DNA from: Mycobacterium sp.
Lineage (GTDB): Bacteria > Actinomycetota > Actinomycetes > Mycobacteriales > Mycobacteriaceae
Length of the DNA stretch: 7,587 nucleotides
NCBI GenBank assembly: GCA_023264755.1
Contig: JAHFVB010000241.1
Span: forward strand, 1 to 7,587
Direction: 5' to 3'
A program made the position numbers and the translations under genes. The notes under the pieces were generated by a model that saw only the letters and a program-made list of their open reading frames with translations, ran no database searches and was not told where the DNA came from. Below are positions 1 through 7,100 of the stretch, in pieces; within the stretch, counting starts at the first letter, position 1, and every line of letters begins with the position of its first letter.

Positions 1-196
1 ATTCTCCAAGGTGGGCGTCGACCACCGCGGCGAAGGACCGCAATGCCGCGGCCCACTCGGCCGGCGCCAGCTTGGCCCAGCGGGTCTGTGCCGACTTGGC
101 CCGGGCGACGGCCTCGTCGACTGCGGGCACGTCGAGCAGTTCGACGGTGCGCAGCACCTCTTCGGTCGCCGGATTGATCAGCGTGGACGTGCTCAA
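1..196 (-). CDS. aldC: Aldehyde dehydrogenase, N-terminal part (cut by window edge)
   Basis: Only the first 65 codons are in the window. They translate as STSTLINPATEEVL and onward after the start, then a helix rich in Ala and Arg with RWAKLAPAEW. This is the usual beginning of an NAD(P)-dependent aldehyde dehydrogenase: the NPAT element followed by a segment in which residues to be dehydrogenated are surrounded by AxxAxxxW spacing. The catalytic Cys and Glu lie beyond the edge and cannot be checked. The start is taken as TTG at 196-194, which overlaps the TGA stop of the upstream amidotransferase (TTGA). A purine-rich stretch, GGAAGGGAAAGAG, just upstream inside that gene serves as ribosome binding site. 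By position it is the third gene of the glnA4 operon, and by family it would oxidise a gamma-glutamylated aldehyde to the acid. The symbol rests on remembered synteny with M. tuberculosis Rv2858c. The aldehyde dehydrogenase call is firm; the substrate is inferred. Confidence 0.85.
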   Translation of the reverse strand, partial: MSTSTLINPATEEVLRTVELLDVPAVDEAVARAKSAQTRWAKLAPAEWAAALRSFAAVVDAHLGE

Positions 197-972
197 ACTC
201 TTTCCCTTCCAAGTGAATATGCGGTCGCCGCCTCAACCAATCCGGCGAACAGGCGCAGGTCGTCGAGCCGCTCTTCTGGATGCCACTGCACGGCCAGTAC
301 GAAGTCCGGCCCCGGCAGCTCGACGGCTTCGATGACACCGTCGACGCCATCCTGTGCACTGACGATCAAACCATCCCCCAGCCGATCGATGGCCTGGTGG
401 TGATAGCACTGCGCATCCGAGGCCGGTCCGATCAGCGTCGCCAGCCTGGTCCCGGGCACCGTGTGCACCGCCGAGGTGGTGAACACCGCGTTGCCGGCCT
501 GATGCCTGGTGTGGGCCACGACGTCGGGCAGATGCTGGTGCAGCGTGCCGCCGAGCGCGACGTTGAGCACCTGAGCGCCGCGGCAGATGCCCAGCACCGG
601 CAGCCGCCGCGCCAATGCGCCACGGAGCAGCGCGAACTCGAAGGCATCCCGGTCGACGGCGGGTTGGTCGGTGCTCGGGTGCGCAGCCTGCCCGTAGGCG
701 GCCGGGTTGACGTCTCGCCCGCCGGTGAGCACCAGCCCGTCCAATCCGTCGAGCACCCGCTCGGTGATGGACTCGTGCACCGTTTGCGGGGGCAGCAACG
801 TGGCGATGCCGCCGGCCGAGGTGACGCCTTCGAGGTAGATCGCGGGCAGGAAGCTGGCGCGTACGTCCCAGACTCCGGTCTGAGCCTGCTGCAGGTAGGT
901 GGTGAGGCCGATGACCGGGCGCGGCGATGACTGCCCGGCTGGCGTACCGAGCTCAGAGCCGTTCGAAACCAC
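193..972 (-). CDS. PuuD-like class I glutamine amidotransferase (gamma-glutamyl-GABA hydrolase family, peptidase C26)
   Basis: A 259-residue cytosolic hydrolase expected to cleave the gamma-glutamyl bond of a glutamylated amino acid and release glutamate. It opens with PVIGLTTYL (about residues 19-27). It then has GLDGLVLTGGRDVNPAAYG (76-94), the nucleophile elbow LGICRGAQ with Cys130, and VQWHPEE with His231 and Glu233, which complete the Cys-His-Glu triad. The length fits PuuD-type enzymes (about 250 residues), and no synthetase domain is attached. The start is GTG at 972-970: it has GGGAG seven bases upstream, and everything before it in this frame is low-quality sequence overlapping the glnA4 coding region. 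A longer frame from 1152 is open but unlikely. The gene overlaps the glnA4 end by 20 bases and the aldehyde dehydrogenase start by 4, which indicates one coupled operon. It corresponds in position to Rv2859c of M. tuberculosis (from memory). Family certain; the exact substrate (gamma-glutamyl-GABA, gamma-glutamylglycine or other) is inferred. Confidence 0.9.
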   Translation of the reverse strand: MVSNGSELGTPAGQSSPRPVIGLTTYLQQAQTGVWDVRASFLPAIYLEGVTSAGGIATLLPPQTVHESITERVLDGLDGLVLTGGRDVNPAAYGQAAHPSTDQPAVDRDAFEFALLRGALARRLPVLGICRGAQVLNVALGGTLHQHLPDVVAHTRHQAGNAVFTTSAVHTVPGTRLATLIGPASDAQCYHHQAIDRLGDGLIVSAQDGVDGVIEAVELPGPDFVLAVQWHPEERLDDLRLFAGLVEAATAYSLGRERV

Positions 973-2329
973 GCCGCCGCTCCCAGTCGGTGACCGAGGA
1001 ATTGAATGCGTCGAGCTCGACGCGGGCGTAGTTGAGGTAGTGCTCGACGACCTCGTCGCCAAACGCCTCGCGTGCCACCGTCGATTCTTCGAACAGCTTG
1101 GCGGCCTCGGCCAGTGTCGTCGGAAGTCGTTCCGCGCCGCTGGTATATGCATTTCCGGTGCACGGTTCTGGCAGCTCGAGGCCCTGGTCGATGCCGTGCA
1201 GACCGCCCGCGATCAACGCGGCGACGGCCAGGTACTGGTTGACGTCACCGCCGGGGGCCCGGCACTCCATGCGCATGCCGTGGCCGTGGCCGACGACGCG
1301 CAAGGCACAGGTGCGGTTGTCCATCCCCCATGCGACGGCGGTCGGCGCGAAGCTTCCGTCGACGAATCGCTTGTAGGAGTTGATGTTCGGTGCGTAGAAC
1401 AGGGTCAACTCGCGCAGCGTGGCGAGTTGACCGGCGACGAAGCTGCGGAACATCGCCGACATTCCGTACGGCGCCTGGTCATCGGCGAAGACCGCCGAGC
1501 CGTCGTCACCCCGGAACGAGAGGTAGATGTGGCAGCTGTTGCCCTCGCGCTCGTCGTACTTCGCCATGAACGTCAGGCTCTTGCCGTGCTTGTCGGCAAT
1601 TTCCTTGGCACCGTTCTTGTAGATGGTGTGGTTGTCGCAGGTGATCAATGCCTCGTCGTAGCGGAACCCGATCTCCTGCTGCCCCAGGTTGCACTCACCC
1701 TTGACGCCCTCGCAGTACAGGCCGGCGCCCTCCATGCCGACGCGGATGTCACGCAGCAACGGTTCCATCCGGGTCGAGGCCAACATGGCGTAGTCGACGT
1801 TGTAGTCGGTGGCGGGGGTCAGGTTGCGGTAGCCGGACTTCCACGCGTCGCGGTAGGTGTCGTCGAACACCATGAATTCCAGCTCGGTGGCGGCCAGCGC
1901 GCCCATGCCCCGCTGCGCCAGCCGATCGAGCTGCGTACGCAGGATGCTGCGCGGCGCAGGTACCACCGGGCTGCCGTCGTGCCAGCCGAGATCGGCCATC
2001 ACCAGGGCGGTCGCCGGTTGCCACGGCAGCAGCCGCAAGGTCGAGAAATCCGGGGTCATCACCATGTCCCCGTAGCCGGCTTCCCAGCTGGACATCGCGT
2101 ATCCGTCGACGGTGTTCATGTCGACGTCGACGGCGAGCAGGTAGTTACAGCATTCGGCGCCGTGGGCGATGACGTCGTCGACGAAGAGCCGGGCCGAGAT
2201 CCGTTTGCCCGTGAGCCGCCCCTGCATGTCGGTGAAGCCGACGATGACGGTGTCGAGCTCGCCTGTGGCCACCATCTGCTCCAGTGCGGCCTGCGTCAGC
2301 AGACCGGGCCGGGCGGGTCCCTTAGTCAC
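953..2329 (-). CDS. glnA4: GlnA4-type glutamine synthetase-like gamma-glutamyl-amine ligase
   Basis: A 458-residue GS-I-fold enzyme that probably joins glutamate to an amine using ATP. The N-terminal beta-grasp domain has DMQGRLTGKRI (34-44). Metal and glutamate ligands of the catalytic domain are visible: TELEF (Glu149, Glu151), GECNLGQQEIG (Glu212, Glu219), GNSCHIYLSF (His267), DNRTCALRV (Arg339, Arg344) and MECRAPGGDVNQYLA (Glu355, Arg357). It lacks the F-D-G-S-S signature that supplies the ammonium-binding Asp in true glutamine synthetases: the matching stretch reads LLAVDVDMNTVDGY. The NLY adenylylation loop is also not recognisable (GNAYTSGAE instead). Both points favour an amine rather than ammonia as acceptor. 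The start is GTG at 2329-2327, with AAAGG eight bases upstream. The gene leads the operon with the PuuD-like hydrolase and aldehyde dehydrogenase. The Streptomyces coelicolor protein called GlnA4 is a gamma-glutamylethanolamide synthetase (literature knowledge), so ethanolamine is a leading candidate. A polyamine ligase (PuuA/GlnA3 type) is the alternative. Confidence 0.88.
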   Translation of the reverse strand: MTKGPARPGLLTQAALEQMVATGELDTVIVGFTDMQGRLTGKRISARLFVDDVIAHGAECCNYLLAVDVDMNTVDGYAMSSWEAGYGDMVMTPDFSTLRLLPWQPATALVMADLGWHDGSPVVPAPRSILRTQLDRLAQRGMGALAATELEFMVFDDTYRDAWKSGYRNLTPATDYNVDYAMLASTRMEPLLRDIRVGMEGAGLYCEGVKGECNLGQQEIGFRYDEALITCDNHTIYKNGAKEIADKHGKSLTFMAKYDEREGNSCHIYLSFRGDDGSAVFADDQAPYGMSAMFRSFVAGQLATLRELTLFYAPNINSYKRFVDGSFAPTAVAWGMDNRTCALRVVGHGHGMRMECRAPGGDVNQYLAVAALIAGGLHGIDQGLELPEPCTGNAYTSGAERLPTTLAEAAKLFEESTVAREAFGDEVVEHYLNYARVELDAFNSSVTDWERRRGFERL

Positions 2330-2357
2330 GTGTGGTGCCTTTCAGCCGGACGAACAT
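2322..2357 (-). other. Possible 11-codon upstream ORF in the glnA4 leader
   Basis: An ATG at 2357-2355 opens a short frame, MFVRLKGTTRD, that ends with TAA at 2324-2322. It runs through the glnA4 ribosome binding site and stops eight bases inside the glnA4 coding region, in another frame. Such a layout could let ribosomes terminate and reinitiate at the GTG of glnA4. It has no clear Shine-Dalgarno sequence of its own, and a frame this short is expected by chance, so this is a weak candidate. Confidence 0.15.
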
Positions 2358-2433
2358 GACACGAAGTCAACCATTGGAATCTCGTGACCGGGCGATCCTT
2401 GGACAGATTTACACGACCGTCACCGCCAAAGGT

Positions 2434-2462
2434 AGGACACAAGTCCATTGCCACTCTATTGT
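2434..2462 (+). promoter_or_regulatory. Candidate sigma-70-type promoter of the APC permease
   Basis: AGGACA (2434-2439, four of six matches to TTGACA) is followed after 17 bases by TATTGT (2457-2462). The latter fits the TANNNT pattern of mycobacterial -10 elements. Transcription would start near 2469, giving a leader of about 45 bases that contains the AAGGAG ribosome binding site at 2503-2508. A small dyad, GGAC-acaa-GTCC (2435-2446), overlaps the -35 and could be part of an operator. The call rests on pattern matching only. Confidence 0.4.
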
Positions 2463-2514
2463 GCCTACTCAGTAAGCGCTCGTTCATGCGCCCGCCCCGA
2501 ACAAGGAGATTGCC

Positions 2515-4086
2515 GTGCCAGAGGGCCACGAATTACTCGACGACGACGAAAAACACCTTGCCTCGCTCGGCTACACCCAGGAGCTCAACCGCTCCTGGTC
2601 CGGCTTCAGCAACTTCGCCATCTCGTTCTCCATCATCTCGATCCTGGCCGGCTGCTTCACGTCGTTCGGGCTGGGCTGGAACAACGGCGGACCCGCCGCC
2701 ATCGCCTGGGGTTGGCCAGTCGTCGCGGTCTTCATCCTCATCATCGGCCTGTGCATGTCCGAGCTCGTCTCGGCGTACCCCACCTCGGGTGGCATCTACT
2801 GGTGGGCAAGCAAGCTGGGCGGGATCAAGGCCGGCTTCTACACCGGCTGGCTCAATCTCATCGGCTTGATCGCCATCCTGGCGTCGGTGGCCTACGGTTC
2901 GGCCACGTTCCTGGATCTGACGCTTGGCGCCTTCTCTACGAGTTGGACGTCGGGCGACCTGAACACGATCTTCGTCTTCTTCGTGATCATCCTGGCGCTA
3001 GCCGCGATCATCAACATCTTCTCCAGCCATCTACTGGCGGTGATCAACAACGTCTCCGTCTGGTGGCACGTCGCCGGCGCCGCAGCCGTCATCCTGATCC
3101 TGATTCTGATTCCCGACCACCACGCCAGCGTCAAGGATGTCTTCGCCACGACCGTGAACAACACCGGGATGTTTGGTGGCGAGAAGGGCTTCGGATGGCT
3201 GCTGTTCGTCCTACCCATTTCGGCAATCCTCACGCAGTACACCATCACCGGCTACGACGCGTCGGCCCACCTGTCCGAGGAGACCAAGAGCGCGGCTGAC
3301 GGTGCGGCCAAGGGCATCTGGCGGTCGATCTTCTACTCGGCCATCGGTGGTTGGATCCTGCTGCTGTCCTTCCTCTTCGCGGTCCAGGACGTGGATGGGG
3401 TAACCAAGGGCGGAGGCGCAGTCGCGGTGATCTTCAACCAGGCCATGAACTCGAAGTGGGTAGGCGTCGTGCTACTCATCTCGACGGCGGGGCAGCTCTT
3501 CTGCACCACCGCTTGCCAGACCAGCGCGTCGCGCATGCTGTTCGCCTTCAGCCGCGACCGCGCAGTCCCGGGTTCTCAGCTCTGGTCCAAGGTCACCCAG
3601 CACAAGATCCCCGCCAACGCCGTGGTCGTCACCGCAGTAATCGCCGCCCTCATCACGCTGCCCGCCCTGGTGCCAGTCGACATCGGCGGAGCGCCCGTCC
3701 CGGTCGCGTTCTTCGCGGTGGTCTCCATCGGCGTCGTCGGGCTGTATCTGGCGTTCGCAGTGCCGATCTACTACCGCTGGAAGGCCGGCGACAGCTTCCA
3801 AGTCGGCAAGTGGAATCTGCGCGGACACCACAAGTGGATGGCGCCCGTTGCCGTGATCGAGATCGTCGTCACCTCGATCATCGCCCTGTTCCCGACCTCG
3901 ATCGGCGGGGTGCCGTGGATCGAAGGCTTCGAGTGGAAGTACGTCAACTACACGCCGATCCTGGTCGGAACAGTCCTGATCTTGCTGTACATCTACTGGC
4001 ATGTCTCGGTCAAGAAGTGGTTCAAGGGTCCGATCAAGCAGGTCGAAGTGACGGACTCCGGTGAGGAAGTCATCCTCGACAAGTAG
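2515..4086 (+). CDS. APC-superfamily permease, amino acid/choline transporter (ACT) type
   Basis: A 523-residue inner-membrane transporter with about twelve hydrophobic segments, roughly at 31-54, 62-86, 105-131, 150-170, 175-199, 225-247, 271-293, 315-335, 367-385, 393-418, 441-461 and 478-497. The acidic N-terminus with LGYTQELNRSWSGFSNFAISF, the AYPTSGGIYWW element (88-97), SSHLLAVINNVSVWWH (170-185), TGYDASAHLSEE (245-256) and the SRMLFAFSRDRAVPGS motif (339-354) are typical of the GABA/choline permease branch (Uga4, Hnm1 and plant GABP relatives). The start is GTG at 2515, with AAGGAG six bases upstream. The gene ends in a double TAG. It diverges from the glnA4 operon across 185 bases, so it probably imports the amine that GlnA4 glutamylates. 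Yeast Hnm1 carries choline and ethanolamine, which would fit an ethanolamine substrate, but GABA or another amino acid is equally possible from sequence alone. Family call firm; substrate inferred. Confidence 0.9.
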   Translation: MPEGHELLDDDEKHLASLGYTQELNRSWSGFSNFAISFSIISILAGCFTSFGLGWNNGGPAAIAWGWPVVAVFILIIGLCMSELVSAYPTSGGIYWWASKLGGIKAGFYTGWLNLIGLIAILASVAYGSATFLDLTLGAFSTSWTSGDLNTIFVFFVIILALAAIINIFSSHLLAVINNVSVWWHVAGAAAVILILILIPDHHASVKDVFATTVNNTGMFGGEKGFGWLLFVLPISAILTQYTITGYDASAHLSEETKSAADGAAKGIWRSIFYSAIGGWILLLSFLFAVQDVDGVTKGGGAVAVIFNQAMNSKWVGVVLLISTAGQLFCTTACQTSASRMLFAFSRDRAVPGSQLWSKVTQHKIPANAVVVTAVIAALITLPALVPVDIGGAPVPVAFFAVVSIGVVGLYLAFAVPIYYRWKAGDSFQVGKWNLRGHHKWMAPVAVIEIVVTSIIALFPTSIGGVPWIEGFEWKYVNYTPILVGTVLILLYIYWHVSVKKWFKGPIKQVEVTDSGEEVILDK

Positions 4087-4104
4087 TAGTCACACCCCAG
4101 TCCC

Positions 4105-4138
4105 CCGGGCCCCTCGTGTCGTAGACCGAGGGGCCCGG
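4105..4138. terminator. Bidirectional hairpin terminator between converging genes
   Basis: CCGGGCCCCTCG (4105-4116) and CGAGGGGCCCGG (4127-4138) form a perfect 12-bp GC-rich stem around the ten-base loop TGTCGTAGAC. Inside the loop GTC can pair with GAC, leaving a bulged T and a three-base GTA turn, so the stem can reach 15 pairs. There is no U-run on either side, as is common for actinobacterial terminators. It lies 18 bases after the permease stop and 28 bases after the helicase stop, so it can serve both converging transcripts. Confidence 0.85.
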
Positions 4139-4166
4139 TGCCGTCCGGGTGCGGGCCAATGACGTT

Positions 4167-7100
4167 TCAGTCGAGCAGTTCTCGCACCTCCGAGGCGGTG
4201 ATGGCCGTCCCGAACAGATCGCCCTCGTCCACGACCGCGTTGAACAGTCCGCGTTTGCGCTCCTGCAACGCGACCACCTTTTCCTCGATGGTGCCCTGCG
4301 AGACCAGCCGATAGACGGTGACCGGCCGCAGCTGACCGATGCGGTGGGTCCGGTCGATGGCTTGAGCCTCGGCCGCCGGGTTCCACCACGGATCGCAGAC
4401 GAAGCAGTAGTCGGCCTCGGTGAGGTTGAGTCCGAAGCCGCCGGCCTTGAGGCTGATCAAGAACACCTGGTTGACGCCAGACTTGAAGCTGCGGACGGCT
4501 GCGTCCCGTTGTCGGGGACTCAAGGAACCGTCCAAGTAGGCATGCCTCGTGCCGACCGCGTCGAGCTGCGCGCGCAGGATGTCGAGGAATCCGGTGAACT
4601 GACTGAAGACCAGCGCGCTGTGGCCCTCCGCCACCAGCGCGGGCAACTGCTCGACCAGGAACTCGACCTTCGCCGAGCTGACGTCGAGCTTGGACTGGTC
4701 GACCAGTCCGGCATGCAGGCTGAGCTGCCGCATCAGCGTCAACGAACGAAACACCTGGAACCGGTTGTGCTCCCAGTCGCCCAGCAGTCCGAGCACCTTC
4801 TGACGCTCGCGGGCCATCCGGGTGTCGTAGAGCTTTCGGTGCTTGCCGCCGAGATCGAGCACGAGCACCTGTTCCTGCTTCGGTGGCAGCTCCGTGGCGA
4901 CCTGGCCCTTGGTGCGGCGCAGCAGAAACGGTTTGATCCGCCGGCGCAGCACGGTGAGGCGGTCCTTGTCGCTGCCCGACTCGATCGGCTTGCGGAAGTA
5001 GTCGGTGAAGACCTTCGGCGACGGAAAGAGCCCAGGCGCGGTGATCGCCAGCAGGGCCCACAGCTCCATCAGGTTGTTCTCCATCGGCGTGCCCGTGATG
5101 GCCAGCTTGAATCGAGCGGGCAGCCGGCGCACGCACTGGTGGATCTTGCTGACGTGGTTCTTGACGAACTGGGCTTCGTCGAGAATGACTCCCGTCCAAT
5201 CGATCTCGGCGTAGGCCTCGAAGTCGATGCGCAGCAGAGCATACGAGGTGACGACGATGTCGGCGGCGGCCACCCGGTCCGCCAGGGACGTGCCGGCCCT
5301 GGCTTCGGTGCTGGTGACGGCGACCGCGGTCAGGTCAGGGGTGAACTTGCGGGCTTCGGCAATCCAGTTGGTGACCACGCTGGTGGGCGCGACCACCAGA
5401 AATCTCGTCGCTCCCCGCTCGGCCGCGCGGGCGATCAGGGCGAGGGTCTGCACCGTCTTGCCCAGTCCCATGTCGTCGGCCAGCACACCGCCAAGCTCGT
5501 TGTCCCACAGGAAGGACAGCCAGTCCAGACCGTCCCGCTGATAGTCGCGCAGCGTGGCATCGAGTCCGGCCGGCAGTTCGACCCGCACCGGTGAGCGGGC
5601 CAGGGCGAGCCGCCCGAGTTTGTCGCGCCAGTCGGCCACCTGTTCGTCGACGACACCGAGGCCGAGCAGTTCCTCCCACAGCGTGGCGTTGTGGGAGCCC
5701 GCGTTGACCCGGTCCCCCTGGAGTTCGCCGAGCGCACGGGCCTCCTCGATGAGCTTGCGCAGCCGCTGCAGCTCCGGGGTGTCGAGCGGGAAGTAGACCC
5801 CATTGGGTAGCAGCATGTGCGTTGCGCCCGAAGCCAATTCCGCGATGACCGTGGCGATGGGCACCCGCTGTCCGTCGATTCGCACGGTGATGGCGAGGTC
5901 GAACCAATCGTTGCCCACCGGCTGGCCGTCGCCACTGCCGAACTCCAGTTGCGGGGCACTGTCGGCGGCGCGGAGGTCGACGCCGTTGCGGTCCAGGTCG
6001 AGCACGAAGAATTCGCGGCAGTCCAGTCGGGGTAGCAGTTCTCCGCAGAGCACCGCGGCTTCGACCAGGGTCAGTTCGAGCCCCGCGCGCAGCGTCGCCG
6101 GCGCCGCCACGGAGGCAGCTTCTGCGGCATCGGCGGCTCCGTCGATCGCCACCAGCTCGCCGAACACGTGGGCCCGGCCCCCCAACATGCTCCTGATCTG
6201 TTGCACCGCTTGCTGTTTCCAGGTCCGGGACGCCGCCGCGACCACCCGCAGCGCCGGCTCGATCCGCTCCCAGGCCTGGTCTTCGGCGCCCTCGTCACGG
6301 TAGGCGGTCCGCCGGGGATCGGAGTCGGCGGCGAAGTCGTAGGAGGTGCCGTCGACCTGGTAGCGCGTACTCCACGACGCCCGGGCCCCGCTCGAGTGCA
6401 GTGTGACCGTCAGGACCGGTACCGGCCCTTCGATGGTGGGCGGGGTGAAGAGCCCCTCTTCGAGTTCCACCGGCGCGACGGCGGCCAACCGCGGGAGCAT
6501 TTCGAGGGAGAACTCCACCACCGTCTCGGCTGGAATGTGTACGCGCTCGGCGCGGGCGAAGAGCTCGAGCGTGGTGCGTCCGGGCACCGGATCGAACCGC
6601 CCCAGCCGCACCACCCCGTCGACGACCTCGAACATCCCGTGCGGGGTGGGTGAGCCGATCAAACCGAAACCGGCCGGGTCACACCGTTGACCGTCGGCGA
6701 GCAGCACCGCCGACATGGTGGCGCCACCTGCTCCGTCGGAGCCGAAGTCGAGCCGCAACCGGGCACTCTTGATGAGGTCGACCGCGTGCAGTCCGCTGCC
6801 CGCGACCAGGGTGACCCCCGCGTTCACGGCATCGTCGAGCCGCGCCCAGAAGGCAGGGCCGGCGGCGGCGACCATCATGGCGTCCCCGACGGGCATCATC
6901 CCGGACCGGGCCAATTCGCCGGCGAAGGCGCTGACCGCCGAGTACTGGGTTCGATCGAATTCCCCGGCGTCGGCCTGATAGGCCAACCGCTGCCAGTTCA
7001 GCCCCGTCTTGATCCAAGTTCCACGCTTGCCGAGCATGACCGGACGTAGCGCGAGCGCAGCCGTGGAGCGGTACCGGGTGGGTGGGACGACGGAGAACTC

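Noticed and set aside
973..1152. An N-terminal extension of the PuuD-like hydrolase from an ATG at 1152
   Set aside because: The extra 60 residues are Ser/Arg/Pro-rich antisense-like sequence that lies fully within glnA4 in another frame; the GTG at 972 has a good ribosome binding site and suits the family length.
899..2359. A 486-codon open frame on the plus strand opposite glnA4
   Set aside because: It is a shadow of the GC-rich glnA4 codons: rich in Val, Asp, His, Arg and Gly, without any family motif, and exactly antisense to a gene with clear catalytic residues.
2399..2434. A glnA4 promoter on the minus strand, using TACCTT (2434-2429) or TAAATC (2412-2407) as -10
   Set aside because: Neither has a suitable -35 at 16-18 bases, and TAAATC lacks the final T, so I could not place the glnA4 promoter with any confidence.
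2330..2514. A full GlnR box in the divergent region
   Set aside because: Only isolated AC-n9-AC pairs occur, which are expected often by chance; the four-part GTnAC-n6-GnAAC arrangement is not met on either strand.
4149..5594. A 481-codon open frame on the plus strand opposite the SNF2 helicase core
   Set aside because: It is antisense to intact helicase motifs, has shadow-type composition and no ribosome binding site or recognisable domain.
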